From assembly GCA_019187485.1 (NCBI GenBank), contig JABAQR010000030.1, positions 62,001-126,000 of the forward strand: 64,000 nt of DNA, read 5' to 3'. The notes beneath the pieces are model-generated. The model worked only from the letters and a program-made list of their open reading frames with translations, made no database searches and was not told where the DNA came from. Of this stretch, positions 22,073-34,092 are shown piece after piece (the stretch's first letter is position 1; every line of letters begins with the position of its first letter). Source of the stretch: Lysobacterales bacterium (GTDB lineage Bacteria; Pseudomonadota; Gammaproteobacteria; Xanthomonadales; SZUA-5). The position numbers were made by a program, and so were the translations under genes.

Positions 22073-23596
22073 TCAGTCGGGTAGACGCGCGCGGATATCC
22101 TCGGCGGCGTCCCAATGGGCGAACAGCACATCCACCAGAGCGGGGTCGAACTTGCGGCCGGACTGACCGCGGATGAAGGCTTGCACTTCTTCGAAAGTCC
22201 ACGCCCGTTTGTAGCAACGGTTGCTGCCGAGCGCGTCGAAGACGTCGGCGAGGGCAACGATGCGGCCGGGCAGGCCGATCTCGGCACCCTTGAGCGCGCG
22301 CGGATAACCCGAACCATCCCAGTTCTCGTGGTGTTCGCGGGCAATCTGGGCCGCCAGTTGCATTAACGGGCGCTTCGACGAGGACAGCATCTGCGCACCG
22401 AGGTCGGCGTGCGTGCGCATCACCATCGTTTCCTCGGCGGTGTGCGCCCCGGGCTTGTTGAGGATCGCGTCGGGGATGCCGATCTTGCCGATGTCGTGCA
22501 GCGGTGCCGCGAAACGCAGCAGATTGGCTTCCTGGTTCTCCATGCCCGCGGCGCGACCGATCAGTTCGGCGATCAGGCCGACGCGGCGAACGTGATTTGC
22601 GGTCTCGCGCGAGCGCGTCTCGGCGGCGCCGGCCAGCAGGTAGACCATTTCCAACTGGCTCTCGAACAGCTCCTTGTTGAGGTGCAGGTTTTCGAAGGCG
22701 ATCGAGACGTTGGTGCAGAAGAGTTGCACCAGGCGGTAATCGACATCGCGCAGCCGCGGGGTTTCGCCGACGTAGAGCAGGCTTTCGGTGGCGTGACTGT
22801 CGGTGAAATGCAGCACGTAGTGATCGTCGGAGAACAGGTTCTCCTTGCGCTCGTAAGCCTGGTGTACCGAATCGAGCAGGCGTCGCGGCAGTGCCGAACC
22901 CACCGGTGCGTTGATGAATCGTGCGTAGTCCCCGGTTGCCGCGGCGACCACCAGATTCTCGCCGTTCGTCACCGGTTGTTCGATCGGCTTGCAGTAGAGC
23001 GCACCGCGTTCGAGACCGACCACATTGCCCAACTGCTCGAGTACCGCGGATGCGAACTCGTGCGATTTCTGGTGCGAGAAGATATGTGCGGAAGCCGAAA
23101 TCACGCGCTCCAGACCGAGCCGGTTGCGCTCGATCAGGATGACATCGCGGTAGGCGCGCAGGGTCGCGTACATCATCGTGCGCAGCTTCTGCGCGGTGAG
23201 TTCGGTCTTGTCTTTGTAGTCGTTGATGTCGTAGTTGGTGATGACCTCGTGTTCGGGCGCCTGGCCCGGCTGCCCGGTGCGCAACACGATGCGCACGAAG
23301 TGGTTGTTCAATTCGCCGCGCACGAACTTGACGAGGTCCAGACCTGCCTGGTCCGACTCCATCACCACGTCCAGCAGCATCACGCCGATATCGGACACGC
23401 TGCGCAGCAGCGTGCGCGCCTCGGCCGCGGAGTAGGCGTGGTGGAACTTCAACGGACGGTCTTCGAAGCGGAAGCTGCCGAGCACCAGCCGGGTGACTTC
23501 ATGCACCGCGGGCTCATCGTCGACGATGAGCACATGCCATGGCTCGGCGGCGACCGGTTCGGCCGCGAACTCGAAGAGTTCTTCCTCCTGCGCCAT
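22073..23596 (-). CDS. Response regulator with DUF3369 and HD-GYP cyclic-di-GMP phosphodiesterase domains
   Basis: The 507-residue cytoplasmic regulator has a receiver domain (about 18-145; VLIVDDEPAVHEVTRLVL, phospho-acceptor Asp in VMLLDVVMES), a DUF3369 domain (about 155-310; GLERVISASAHIFSHQKSHE) and an HD-GYP domain (about 325-500). The HD-GYP residues are intact: HDIGKIGIPD near 365, HHENWDGSGYP near 425, and ALADVFDALGS. It should hydrolyse cyclic-di-GMP under phosphorelay control. No cognate histidine kinase is adjacent, so it is an orphan regulator, divergent from rmuC. Confidence 0.93.
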   Translation of the reverse strand: MAQEEELFEFAAEPVAAEPWHVLIVDDEPAVHEVTRLVLGSFRFEDRPLKFHHAYSAAEARTLLRSVSDIGVMLLDVVMESDQAGLDLVKFVRGELNNHFVRIVLRTGQPGQAPEHEVITNYDINDYKDKTELTAQKLRTMMYATLRAYRDVILIERNRLGLERVISASAHIFSHQKSHEFASAVLEQLGNVVGLERGALYCKPIEQPVTNGENLVVAAATGDYARFINAPVGSALPRRLLDSVHQAYERKENLFSDDHYVLHFTDSHATESLLYVGETPRLRDVDYRLVQLFCTNVSIAFENLHLNKELFESQLEMVYLLAGAAETRSRETANHVRRVGLIAELIGRAAGMENQEANLLRFAAPLHDIGKIGIPDAILNKPGAHTAEETMVMRTHADLGAQMLSSSKRPLMQLAAQIAREHHENWDGSGYPRALKGAEIGLPGRIVALADVFDALGSNRCYKRAWTFEEVQAFIRGQSGRKFDPALVDVLFAHWDAAEDIRARLPD

Positions 23597-23967
23597 CGTC
23601 GCCCCCAGGTCGGACCCGACCCGTCGAAACTAACCGCGGCCGTCGCCCGTGTAAACGTGCGCAGCAGTATCCACGAGCAACAATCGTCGCGATGTGATGG
23701 GCGCGGGGATGGCGAGGGCGCGGCAAAGGGGACGTGGGCTTCGATGATGCCGTCACGCCCGGCCCGGTGAATTCGGTCTACCCCGTGCTGCGGTGGCAAA
23801 AGGACAAGCCACGCAGCGACCCCGACCGTCGGGCCAATCAGCGCACGGCTCAGGGCGGAGCGCGCCAATGCGCCAATGCCGTATCGTGTTGAAAGACCTC
23901 GACGACATTGGCGATGGGTTCCTGGCGTCCCGGCTAGACTCGGCGCGGTTTCGGCTCTCCGACTCCC
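23597..23967. other. 371-bp divergent intergenic region, no gene recognised
   Basis: This gap separates the HD-GYP gene and rmuC. It holds a short tandem GCGCCAAT-GCGCCAAT (about 23864-23879) and an ATTGGCG string at about 23907-23913 that is partly inverse to it. These could form an operator-like palindrome, but nothing firm was seen. Both genes must be promoted from here. Confidence 0.4.
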
Positions 23968-25449
23968 ATGATCGAATCCCTGACCGCTCCCGCCGCCGCG
24001 GCACTTGGTCTGCTGCTCGGCTTGCTGCTGGCCGCCGCAGCTGGATTGCTGTTCGGTAGCAGGGTGGCGCGTCGGCGTTTGGCCGAGGGTGCCGCCGCAC
24101 GCCAGCCGGAAATCGATGTCCTGGAATTGCGCGCAGTCGAGCAGCTTGCCTTGCTTGACCAGCGTGCGGCGGAGCTGTCCCGGGAGCGCGAACGCAATCA
24201 GCGCTTCGAGCAGCACCTGCAGGCACTGATGCGCGAGCATGCGGAGCTGAAGGGTCGGCTGGTGCGGCTGGACCTCACCGAACAGGCGCTCAAATCGCGC
24301 GATTCGGAACTGTCCGAGTTGCGCGTACGCTTCCAGCAGACGCTTTCCCAGGCCAGCGCGCTGGAGGCGCGGTTACACGACGAGATCCGCGGAGCCGCAG
24401 AAAAGCTCGATTTCGTCGGCAAGTTGCGCGGCGAGTTCAGGGATACGTTCAAGGCGCTCGCTGGCGAAGTGCTGCACGACCGTAGTCAGAAGTTGATCGC
24501 CGAGAATGCGGCGCAGATCGGCGGCCTGCTCAATCCCGTGCGCGAGCAGCTCAAGACTTTCCAGGACGCGGTACAGCAGGCCTATGTTCAGGAGGCGAAG
24601 GAACGCAGTCTGCTCGGGCGCGAGATCGACGCGCTGAAAACCCTGAATCACCAGCTCGGCGAGGAGGCCACCAATCTCACGCGGGCGTTGCGCGGCGACA
24701 GCCGCGTGCAGGGCGCCTGGGGAGAGTTGGTGTTGGAGCGACTGCTGGAAGTGTCCGGGCTGGCCCAGGGACGCGAATACAGCACCCAGGTGGTTCTGAG
24801 GGACGTGGACGGTGGCCGGCCGCGGCCGGATGTGCTGATCCATCTGCCGCAGCAGCGGGATCTGGTGATCGATGCCAAGGTCTCGCTGACCGCCTACGAA
24901 CGCTCGATCCGCGCCGAGAGCGAGGGCGAGCGCGCCCAGGCGATGGCCGAGCACATCGCTTCGCTGCGGCGGCATGTGGAGGAGCTCTCGCGACGGGATT
25001 ATGCCGCGCTGCTGGACGGCCGCGCGCTGGATTTCGTACTGCTGTTCGTGCCGGTCGAATCGGCGCTGATCGAGGCGGTTCGGCGCGACGGGGCGCTCTA
25101 CGAACACGCGTTGGGCAAAAACATTGCGATCGTCTCGCCCTCCACCCTGCTGGCCACGTTGCGCGCTGCGAGCCATCTGTGGCGCCAGGAGCAGCGCAAC
25201 CGCAACGCGCAGGAGATCGCCCAGCGCGCTGGGCGGCTGTACGACAAGTTCGTCGGCTTCGTCGACGACCTGGACCGCGTGCGTGAAGCGCTGACCCGCG
25301 CACAGAACCAGCTCGACCAGGCCTACGGCAAGCTCAGCGCGGGCAAGGGCAATCTCGTGCGCCAGACCGAGCAGTTGCGAGAACTGGGCGCCCGCAACCA
25401 GAAGTCGCTACCGCCGGAGTTGCTGGGCGACGCGGACGAAGCAGAATAG
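23968..25449 (+). CDS. rmuC: DNA recombination protein RmuC
   Basis: RmuC limits inversions between short repeats and is thought to be a nuclease acting on DNA secondary structures. The 493-residue product has an N-terminal transmembrane anchor (about 8-30), a long coiled coil (about 40-200) and the RmuC domain (about 190-460) with the GAWGELVLERLLE, DVLIHLPQQRDLVIDAKVSL and LFVPVESALIEAV motifs. VIDAKVSL carries the PD-(D/E)XK-like Asp/Lys core. ATG 23968 matches the expected membrane-anchored start. Confidence 0.95.
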   Translation: MIESLTAPAAAALGLLLGLLLAAAAGLLFGSRVARRRLAEGAAARQPEIDVLELRAVEQLALLDQRAAELSRERERNQRFEQHLQALMREHAELKGRLVRLDLTEQALKSRDSELSELRVRFQQTLSQASALEARLHDEIRGAAEKLDFVGKLRGEFRDTFKALAGEVLHDRSQKLIAENAAQIGGLLNPVREQLKTFQDAVQQAYVQEAKERSLLGREIDALKTLNHQLGEEATNLTRALRGDSRVQGAWGELVLERLLEVSGLAQGREYSTQVVLRDVDGGRPRPDVLIHLPQQRDLVIDAKVSLTAYERSIRAESEGERAQAMAEHIASLRRHVEELSRRDYAALLDGRALDFVLLFVPVESALIEAVRRDGALYEHALGKNIAIVSPSTLLATLRAASHLWRQEQRNRNAQEIAQRAGRLYDKFVGFVDDLDRVREALTRAQNQLDQAYGKLSAGKGNLVRQTEQLRELGARNQKSLPPELLGDADEAE

Positions 25450-25466
25450 CGGGGCCCGTGCCCCGC
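25449..25466 (+). terminator. GC hairpin just after rmuC stop
   Basis: GCGGGG / CCCCGC arms with a 6-nt loop overlap the rmuC stop codon. There is no U-tract, so its strength as a terminator is uncertain. Confidence 0.4.
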
Positions 25467-25499
25467 GCCCGCACGCGCTCGCGCGCGAGGCTCGCGTGT

Positions 25500-25505
25500 T
25501 ACAAT
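25500..25505 (+). promoter_or_regulatory. Candidate -10 box of gyrA promoter
   Basis: TACAAT, 94 bp before the gyrA ATG, is an AT-rich island in GC-rich DNA and matches the -10 consensus at five of six positions. No good -35 box was found at the right distance. Confidence 0.35.
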
Positions 25506-25598
25506 TCCGCGCTTCCCGCGCGAGCCTTCGGGCCGCTGCGATCCTGATGCAACGGGCGCCGCGCGCTGACGCGTGCCTGCCGCCACCGGAGTCTGTGC

Positions 25599-28193
<2,595 letters not shown>

Positions 28194-28200
28194 GGGTTGA

Positions 28201-28285
28201 CGTAGCCCGGAGTGCCGCGCAGCGGTTCTCCGGGTACTTGCCGCGAGCAACCGGGGAACGCGCTGCGCGCGTACCCCGGGCTACG
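28201..28285. repeat. REP-like extragenic palindrome after gyrA
   Basis: The element begins CGTAGCCCGG and ends CCGGGCTACG (perfect 10-bp inverted ends) and lies 8 bp after the gyrA stop. Internal GC-rich sub-hairpins (CCGGGTAC, ACGCGCTGCGCGCGT) fill the middle. GTAGCCCGG-type palindromes are common intergenic repeats in gammaproteobacteria, where they stabilise 3' ends or bind proteins. Confidence 0.8.
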
Positions 28286-28351
28286 CGACGACAGCCGTTC
28301 GCCTTGTTGATCTCCCGGCCGCTGGGCTAGGCTCCCACGCGGAGGTGGCGC

Positions 28352-28609
28352 ATGGCCCACATCATCACCGATCCCTGCATCGGCACCAAGGACACCGCCT
28401 GTGTAGACGTCTGTCCGGTCGACTGCATTTACGGCAAGGATGAAGACGGCGATCAACTCTTCATCAATCCGGAAGAGTGCATCGATTGCGGGCTATGCGT
28501 CGATGCGTGCCCGGTCGAGGCGGTCTTTCCGCAGGAAGAGGTTCCGGACCAGTGGCGCGCTTCGATCGCGCGCAATTACCAACGCTTCGGAATGGAGCCG
28601 CCGCAATGA
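28352..28609 (+). CDS. fdxA: Seven-iron ferredoxin, FdxA-like
   Basis: This 85-residue electron carrier has the cysteine spacing of 3Fe-4S/4Fe-4S ferredoxins: Cys9, Cys17 and Cys53 for the 3Fe cluster, and Cys21, Cys43, Cys46 and Cys49 for the 4Fe cluster, with an extra Cys25. It is somewhat shorter than the roughly 107-residue FdxA. A GGAGGTG lies just before ATG 28352. Its stop overlaps the start of the next gene (ATGA), so the two are co-translated. The electron partner is unknown. Confidence 0.92.
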   Translation: MAHIITDPCIGTKDTACVDVCPVDCIYGKDEDGDQLFINPEECIDCGLCVDACPVEAVFPQEEVPDQWRASIARNYQRFGMEPPQ

Positions 28610-29262
28610 AGCGCTCGCGCCGGGAATGTCTGCGTGCCGGGCTGGTCGCCGGCGCTGCCATGGTGGCGCCGCTGCCCTTGGTCGCAGCTCAAGCGAACAC
28701 AACCATCCGACTGGGGCTCTGGGGCTGCAATCCGCGCGGGCTGGCGCTGGCGGTGTCGGCACTGCGCAGCACGCGCGAGGTGGAACTGTTGGTCATCGCC
28801 GATCCCGATCCCGCGCGGGCCGCGCGTGCGGCGCGCTGGTGGCGCCATCCGGCGCATCGTGCAGGACTGCGCGAGCGCGTGCGGATCGACGACTCGGCAG
28901 TGCTGGCGGGACTCGCAGCGGCCGAGTCGCTCGCGGCGCTGCCGCTGGACGCCCTGCTGCTGGCGGATCCGGGCGAAGCGCCGCCAGACGTCCTGCTGCA
29001 GCGACATGCGTGCTTGCTGCCGGGTGCGGTCAGCCCTGCGCTGGTTGATTGTCTGCGGCAGGCACGCGCGCGGGCCGAGGCCAGCGGTCACGTGCTGGGT
29101 GTGTGCGCCCCTGCTGCGCCCGGAGCGCTCGCTTGCTCGGGCGCTGACTTGCGCGCCGAGTCGCTGTCGGCGTTCTTCGGCGCGATCCGCCAGGGGCGAC
29201 GTGGCGATGCCGATGGGCGCGTCGCCGCGCTGCTGGCAGCCGGTTCCGCGCGCGCGGTCTGA
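28606..29262 (+). CDS. Tat-exported protein with partial oxidoreductase-like N-terminus
   Basis: The 218-residue product starts with a twin-arginine signal (KRSRRECLRAGLVAGAAMVA, cut near VAAQA), so it is probably exported folded. The next stretch, TIRLGLWGCNPRGLALAVSA then a VELLVIADPDPARA strand, resembles the Rossmann start of Gfo/Idh/MocA oxidoreductases. The Gly-rich turn is degenerate (GCNPRG) and the conserved EKP motif is missing. It is much shorter than the usual 350 residues, so it may be a reduced or non-catalytic relative. It overlaps fdxA by 4 bp, which suggests a redox link. Family assignment is tentative. Confidence 0.6.
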   Translation: MKRSRRECLRAGLVAGAAMVAPLPLVAAQANTTIRLGLWGCNPRGLALAVSALRSTREVELLVIADPDPARAARAARWWRHPAHRAGLRERVRIDDSAVLAGLAAAESLAALPLDALLLADPGEAPPDVLLQRHACLLPGAVSPALVDCLRQARARAEASGHVLGVCAPAAPGALACSGADLRAESLSAFFGAIRQGRRGDADGRVAALLAAGSARAV

Positions 29263-29304
29263 GCGGCGCGCGCAGCACCGACGGCGAACCGGTGCGCAGC
29301 CGGT

Positions 29305-30891
29305 TCAGCCAGCCTTGCGACGCCGCTTGGGAGTGACGGCCGGCGCGACCTCCGGCTGGGACGGCGCTTCTGCGGCAGGCGCCGTACGCGGACGCGGGGA
29401 GCGTTTCACCGGAACCTTCTCGACCGTCGCTTCTGTTGCAGCCATCTTGCGCACGCGCGCCTTGCGCACCGGCTTCGGCGCCTGCGAGGCCCCCAGCAGC
29501 ACTTCTTCCAGTTCCTCCAGTGCCTTGCCGGTGTAGGTCGCGAGCCGCTGCATGTGCGGCAGGGTGTCGCGGCAGCCGGTGAAGCCGAAGGCGAGGTGGC
29601 CGTTGTAGCTCTGGCAGGTGATGTTGAGCGCCTGGCCGTGGGTCACCAGCGAGACCGGGTAGGCGGCTTCCAGGCGCGCGCCGCGGTAGTACAGCGGCTT
29701 GTCCGGGCCGGGCACGTTCGAGATCGTGAGGTTGAACATCGGCCGCGTGCGTCCGCCAACGCCGGTCAGCAGCGACAGCATGTACGGCGCCATCAGCAGC
29801 ACCGTGTACTGGGTCATCGCCCGCCGCGGCAGGTTCTGCACATGCGCCTTCGCGCGCCTGGTGGACGCCGTGATCGCGCTCAGGCGCTCGCGCGGATCGT
29901 CGATGTCGGTGCCGAGCGTCGAGATGATGAAGGTGATCGCGTTGCCGGTGCCCTCGTCGTCCTTCGGGCGCACCGACACCGGGATGCCGGCGGTCATGGT
30001 GTGCTCGGGCAGTTCGCCGATCTCGACCAGGAAGCGCCGCAGCGCACCGCCGCAGAGCGCGAGCACGATGTCGTTGAGGGTGGCGCCGCCGGCCTCGGCC
30101 AGCTTCTTCAGGCGCGCGAGGTCGAAGCGCTGGGTCGCGAAGCGGCGCTGGCCGTGGATGCGGCCGTTGATGATCGACATCGGCGCCTCGAAGGGCACCT
30201 GCAGAGTTTCTTCCTTGTTGCGCAGCGCGCCGAGCATCGAGCCGAAGGCGCGCGCGATGTCGGGCAGCGAACCGACCTGCTCGCGGACCATGTCGACGAG
30301 GCTGCCGATCGCTTCCGCGGGTGTCGGCGCCGGTGCGCGCGCGCGCTTGCCGGCACCCTTGCGCGCGACCGCGCCAGCGGCCCAGAAGGGCGGCAGCTTG
30401 CGGCTCGCCTTCGGATCCGGGCTCATCGCCTTTTCGAGCAGCTTGATGCCGCTGACGCCGTCGATCAGTGAGTGGTGCATCTTCACGTACAGCGCGAACT
30501 GGTTGTCGGCGAGGCCCTCGATCAGCACGCATTCCCACGGCGGGCGCGTCAAATCCAGCGGTTGGCTGTGCAGGCGCGCGATCAATTGGCCGAGTTCACG
30601 CTCGCCGCCGGGGCGCGGCAGCGCCGAGTGGCGCACGTGGTGCTCGAGGTCGATGTCGCTCTCGGTCTCCCAGGCCGGCATCAGGCCCTTGAAACCCGGT
30701 GTGCGCAGGCGGTGGTTCCACGGCGACGAGAATTTCCGAGTGCGCCGAAACTCGTCCATGAGCCGGCCGAGGAAGTCGGCCGGCGCGTCCGTTGGCGGCG
30801 AGAAGCGCAGCAGGCCGCCGACGTGCATCGGGGTGTCGCGCGACTCCACCATCAGCCACGAAGCGTCGAGCGGGTTCAGATTCTTGCTCAT
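29305..30891 (-). CDS. WS/DGAT-family wax ester/triacylglycerol acyltransferase with basic C-terminal tail
   Basis: These enzymes join an acyl-CoA to an alcohol or diacylglycerol to make storage lipid. The 528-residue protein starts [20 protein letters not shown], typical of the family, and has the catalytic HHSLIDG near residue 140 and the late motifs [20 protein letters not shown] and [20 protein letters not shown]. From about residue 470 the sequence turns into a Lys/Arg/Ala/Pro-rich tail ([16 protein letters not shown] and on to KRRRKAG) not present in compact family members. It resembles the tail of the phasin at 45325. ATG 30891 matches the conserved N-terminus. Confidence 0.85.
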   Translation of the reverse strand: MSKNLNPLDASWLMVESRDTPMHVGGLLRFSPPTDAPADFLGRLMDEFRRTRKFSSPWNHRLRTPGFKGLMPAWETESDIDLEHHVRHSALPRPGGERELGQLIARLHSQPLDLTRPPWECVLIEGLADNQFALYVKMHHSLIDGVSGIKLLEKAMSPDPKASRKLPPFWAAGAVARKGAGKRARAPAPTPAEAIGSLVDMVREQVGSLPDIARAFGSMLGALRNKEETLQVPFEAPMSIINGRIHGQRRFATQRFDLARLKKLAEAGGATLNDIVLALCGGALRRFLVEIGELPEHTMTAGIPVSVRPKDDEGTGNAITFIISTLGTDIDDPRERLSAITASTRRAKAHVQNLPRRAMTQYTVLLMAPYMLSLLTGVGGRTRPMFNLTISNVPGPDKPLYYRGARLEAAYPVSLVTHGQALNITCQSYNGHLAFGFTGCRDTLPHMQRLATYTGKALEELEEVLLGASQAPKPVRKARVRKMAATEATVEKVPVKRSPRPRTAPAAEAPSQPEVAPAVTPKRRRKAG

Positions 30892-31112
30892 GGCGTGTTC
30901 TCCGGGAAGGCGGCCCAAGCATCGTCCAGCGCGGGAACCCAAGTCCAGCGGCGGTTGGATCTGTTTCCCCGGCACGATCACCGCGCGGCGCTGGCCGGCG
31001 ATTGCGTACGATGGCGCAGTCGGCGTCGCGGCCGTCTCCTTGGTGCCTCACGGGTGACCCGACGGTCGGTGAACGAGTAGGCTTGCCGCACCCGCCGCCG
31101 GAAGCCGTGTCG
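30892..31112. other. Divergent intergenic region before nadK
   Basis: These 221 bp lie between the acyltransferase and nadK. No gene, hairpin or clear promoter was recognised. Confidence 0.35.
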
Positions 31113-31901
31113 ATGACCGATCTGCCGCCCAACGCACCGCCGCGCATCGCCTTCGTCGCCAGCCGTGCGGAACCGGCACAGCTTGCGCTCGCGGCGCTGA
31201 CGCGGCGCTACCCTGCGGTGCCGGTGTCCGAGGCGGACCTGATCGTCTCCCTCGGGGGCGATGGGTTCATGCTGCACACCTTGCACCGCTTCGCCTCCGA
31301 GCGGCGCATTCCGGTATTCGGCATGAAGCTCGGCACGGTTGGTTTTCTGATGAACCTGTATCGCGAGGAAGGCCTGCTCGCGCGTCTGGCGGCCGCGCAG
31401 AAGGCGGTGCTGCATCCTTTGAGGATGCGCGTGGTCGGCGAGTCCGGTGGCCTGCACAGCGCGCTTGCGATCAACGAGGTCTCGCTGCTGCGCCAGACCA
31501 AACAGGCGGCCAAACTGCGCATTACCGTAGATGGCGTGGTGCGTGTCGAGGAACTGATCTGCGATGGCGCACTGCTGGCGACCGCTGCCGGCAGCACCGC
31601 CTACAATCTTTCCGCCTACGGTCCGATCTTGCCGCTCGGCTCCGACGTGCTGGCGTTGACCCCGATCAGCCCCTTCCGTCCGCGACGCTGGCGCGGCGCG
31701 ATCGTGCGCCGTTCGGCGGTGGTCAAGTTCGAGGTGCTCGACCACTACAAGCGCCCGGTCAGCGCCACCGCGGACGCCACCGAAGTTCGCGACGTGGTCG
31801 AAGTGGAAGTCGCCGAGTCTCCGAACGACGCGGTCACCGTGCTTTTCGATCCGGAGCACAGTCTGGAGGAGCGGATCCTGGCGGAGCAGTTCACGATGTG
31901 A
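31113..31901 (+). CDS. nadK: NAD kinase
   Basis: NadK phosphorylates NAD to NADP in the cytoplasm. The 262-residue product has the diagnostic GGDG motif ([11 protein letters not shown], near residue 50), then [16 protein letters not shown] and the [26 protein letters not shown]-binding loop. The form with [11 protein letters not shown] resembles the short proteobacterial type. ATG 31113 lies in the usual position. Confidence 0.94.
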   Translation: MTDLPPNAPPRIAFVASRAEPAQLALAALTRRYPAVPVSEADLIVSLGGDGFMLHTLHRFASERRIPVFGMKLGTVGFLMNLYREEGLLARLAAAQKAVLHPLRMRVVGESGGLHSALAINEVSLLRQTKQAAKLRITVDGVVRVEELICDGALLATAAGSTAYNLSAYGPILPLGSDVLALTPISPFRPRRWRGAIVRRSAVVKFEVLDHYKRPVSATADATEVRDVVEVEVAESPNDAVTVLFDPEHSLEERILAEQFTM

Positions 31902-31938
31902 TTCGTTCGGGGCCCGGAGCTCGGCGCAACACGAGCGC

Positions 31939-31967
31939 TTGGCACCCGGATTTTCCACTGCTATCCT
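31939..31967 (+). promoter_or_regulatory. sigma70 promoter of tRNA-Val
   Basis: TTGGCA (31939-31944) and TATCCT (31962-31967) have the ideal 17-bp spacer. Transcription would start about 7 bp before the mature tRNA end. Confidence 0.7.
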
Positions 31968-31980
31968 CTCCGGCTCTCTT

Positions 31981-32055
31981 GGGCGCATAGCTCAGCGGTA
32001 GAGCACTACCTTGACATGGTAGGGGTCACAGGTTCGATCCCTGTTGCGCCCACCA
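31981..32055 (+). tRNA. tRNA-Val (anticodon GAC)
   Basis: The 75-nt cloverleaf is complete. Acceptor GGGCGCA pairs with TGCGCCC, the D arm is GCTC/GAGC, the anticodon stem CTACC/GGTAG frames the loop TTGACAT, and the T arm ACAGG/CCTGT carries TTCGATC. CCA is encoded at 32053-32055. Anticodon GAC reads GUC and GUU valine codons. Confidence 0.98.
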
Positions 32056-32528
32056 AGAGAAACAATGAGTTAGACTAGATTCGGCGAGCCTTCGTCCTGT
32101 CTGCAAGGCAGAAATACGGCAAAGCGCCCTATCGGTCTGCGGCGCGCGCCGGGTGGGTAGGGATCTGTTGCCGTCGCAGTTCACGTCGGGACAGGCCGCC
32201 AGCGATACCTCGTTGGTGTCACGGCGATGGTGCACAAGCGCTGCGGCACGCAGGGACAGTGCCATGCGCTTCCGGACCGATGCCCGCCCCGCAGCATCTG
32301 GCGCAGACCCGACCTGTCGCACGGCTTGAAGGCCGAGGAATGCGTTGCCGTCTGCTGGATCTGCGTCGGCAATCGCAGCGCGGCGATGGAGCTCAAGGGT
32401 GAGAAGCGCTGCTTCAACCACCGCCGCAGCACCCCGTGCAGCAGCAGCGCCAGGAAGCAGCTCAGCGCGTGGGCGTGGCGATGGTTTTGGCGTGGAGGCT
32501 TGTGCCGGCAACCACGCAGACCCACCAA
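32056..32528. other. 473-bp region without a recognised gene
   Basis: Open frames exist on both strands, but they lack a recognisable domain, a ribosome binding site or consistent codon pattern. One minus-strand frame ends inside the tRNA, which argues against it. tRNA 3' ends are common integration points, but no att duplication or integrase was found. Confidence 0.5.
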
Positions 32529-34088
32529 TCAGCCAGCCGACACGAACCTGTTCGCGAGTGGCGCCGCCCCCTCGCGCTCGATCCGCAATCGCAGGCGCAG
32601 TCCGAGCGGTTCCAGGAAGTCCTTTTCCTGGCGCAGGTCGGCCCAGGTGAGCGGCTGCTGGCTGAGCCAGCCGCGTGGGAAGGTCAGGCGCATTTCGCGG
32701 CCGGCGACTTCCAGTGCGAGTGGTGGCAATGCTTCTTCCGATCGCGAGCGGTGCAGCACGGCGGCCAGGCGGAACAGTGCGAGGGTGCGTTTCATGCCTT
32801 CGAGTTCACGCGGCGAAATCTCGGCGAAGGTCTGTTCGGGGATGCTGCGGCGGTGGCCGCGCACCAGCGCTGCGACCGCTTCCTGTTCCTGGCGCGAGAA
32901 GCCGGGCAGGTCGGAGTGTTCGATGATGTAGGCGCCGTGCTTGTGGTGCTGACTGTGCGAGACCGCCAGGCCGATCTCGTGCACCATGGTCGCGTACAGC
33001 AGGGTCTCGCGCGCGTCGTCCTCCAGCTTCCAGCCGCCGCGCGCCTGATCGAAAAGCTTCAGCGCGGTGTGTTGCACGCGCAGGGCCTGGGCGCCGTCCA
33101 CCGAGTAGCGGCGGGCGAGTGCGCGGATGCTGCGCTCGCGCGGATCCTGCTGTTGCAGGCGGCCGAGCGAGTCGTACAGCAGACCTTCGCGCATGGCGTA
33201 GTCGGAGACCCGCATCGTGTGCAGGTCGAGTGCCTCGAAGCAGGCCCACAGTGCGGCAAGGCCGCCGAGGAACACCGGCCGGCGATCCTCGGAAAGCCCG
33301 GGCAAATGGGCGTGCTGGATGTCGCCGACCTCGATCAAGCGGTCGATCAATTCGAGCAGGCCGGCCCGGGCGATCTCGCGTTCGCGCCCTCCGAGCCCGC
33401 AGAGGATGTCGGAGATCGCCTTGATCGTGCCGGAACTGCCGATCGTGCGCTTCCAGCCGCGCGTCTTGTAGGCGGTGACGATCGGTGCGAACTCAATGGG
33501 CAGGCGCAGTTGCACCTCTTGCCAGCGCTTGCGCGTGATGCGGCCGTCGGCGAAGAAACGCTGGGTGGTCGCCACGCAGCCCATCTGCAGGCTCTCGGTC
33601 TCCAGCGGCTCGAAGCCCTGGCCGATGATCAGCTCGGTGCTGCCGCCGCCGACGTCGATGACCAGTTGTCGCTGGCGCGGATCGTTGAGTCCGTGGGCGA
33701 CGCCGAGGTAGATCAGGCGCGCCTCCTCGCGGCCGGAGACTACTTCGATCGGTGCGCCGAGCGCGGTCTGGGCGGGCAGCAGGAAGGCGCGCGGGTTGCG
33801 CAACTGGCGCACGGTGTTGGTGGCGATCGCACGGATGCGGCCGCGCGCGATGCCGCGCAGACGCTGGCCAAAGCGCGCCAGCGAGGCGAGTGCGCGCTCA
33901 CGGATCTCGGGCGTCAACTGGCCGTCTGCGGTCAGGCCGAGCGCCATCCGCACCGGATCGCGCAAGCGGTCGATCACCTGCAGGCCGCCGTCGGTGAAGC
34001 GCGCCACGATCATGTGGAAACTGTTCGAACCCAGGTCGACCGCGGCCAGCGGTTCGTGATCGGTCGGTTCCGGTCGCGGATCAATCAC
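32529..34088 (-). CDS. ppx: Exopolyphosphatase / guanosine pentaphosphatase
   Basis: Ppx removes terminal phosphates from polyphosphate and can hydrolyse pppGpp. The 519-residue protein has the actin-fold motifs AAVDLGSNSFHMIVARF near the start and VIDVGGGSTELIIGQGF near residue 145, the IGSSGTIKAI segment, and an HD-like C-terminal region with MVHEIGLAVSHSQHHKHGAY. The start is GTG 34088, four bases after the ppk1 stop and preceded by GGGTGAG, so ppk1-ppx form an operon. The pair controls polyphosphate synthesis and breakdown. Confidence 0.95.
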   Translation of the reverse strand: MIDPRPEPTDHEPLAAVDLGSNSFHMIVARFTDGGLQVIDRLRDPVRMALGLTADGQLTPEIRERALASLARFGQRLRGIARGRIRAIATNTVRQLRNPRAFLLPAQTALGAPIEVVSGREEARLIYLGVAHGLNDPRQRQLVIDVGGGSTELIIGQGFEPLETESLQMGCVATTQRFFADGRITRKRWQEVQLRLPIEFAPIVTAYKTRGWKRTIGSSGTIKAISDILCGLGGREREIARAGLLELIDRLIEVGDIQHAHLPGLSEDRRPVFLGGLAALWACFEALDLHTMRVSDYAMREGLLYDSLGRLQQQDPRERSIRALARRYSVDGAQALRVQHTALKLFDQARGGWKLEDDARETLLYATMVHEIGLAVSHSQHHKHGAYIIEHSDLPGFSRQEQEAVAALVRGHRRSIPEQTFAEISPRELEGMKRTLALFRLAAVLHRSRSEEALPPLALEVAGREMRLTFPRGWLSQQPLTWADLRQEKDFLEPLGLRLRLRIEREGAAPLANRFVSAG

Positions 34089-34092
34089 GCTC

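Noticed and set aside
32026-32511. Minus-strand frame after tRNA-Val
   Set aside because: Its end is encoded by the complement of the tRNA, and no family motif or ribosome binding site was found.
32056-32528. Integration site at tRNA-Val
   Set aside because: No duplicated tRNA 3' end and no integrase are visible, so the gap after the tRNA is not evidence of an island.
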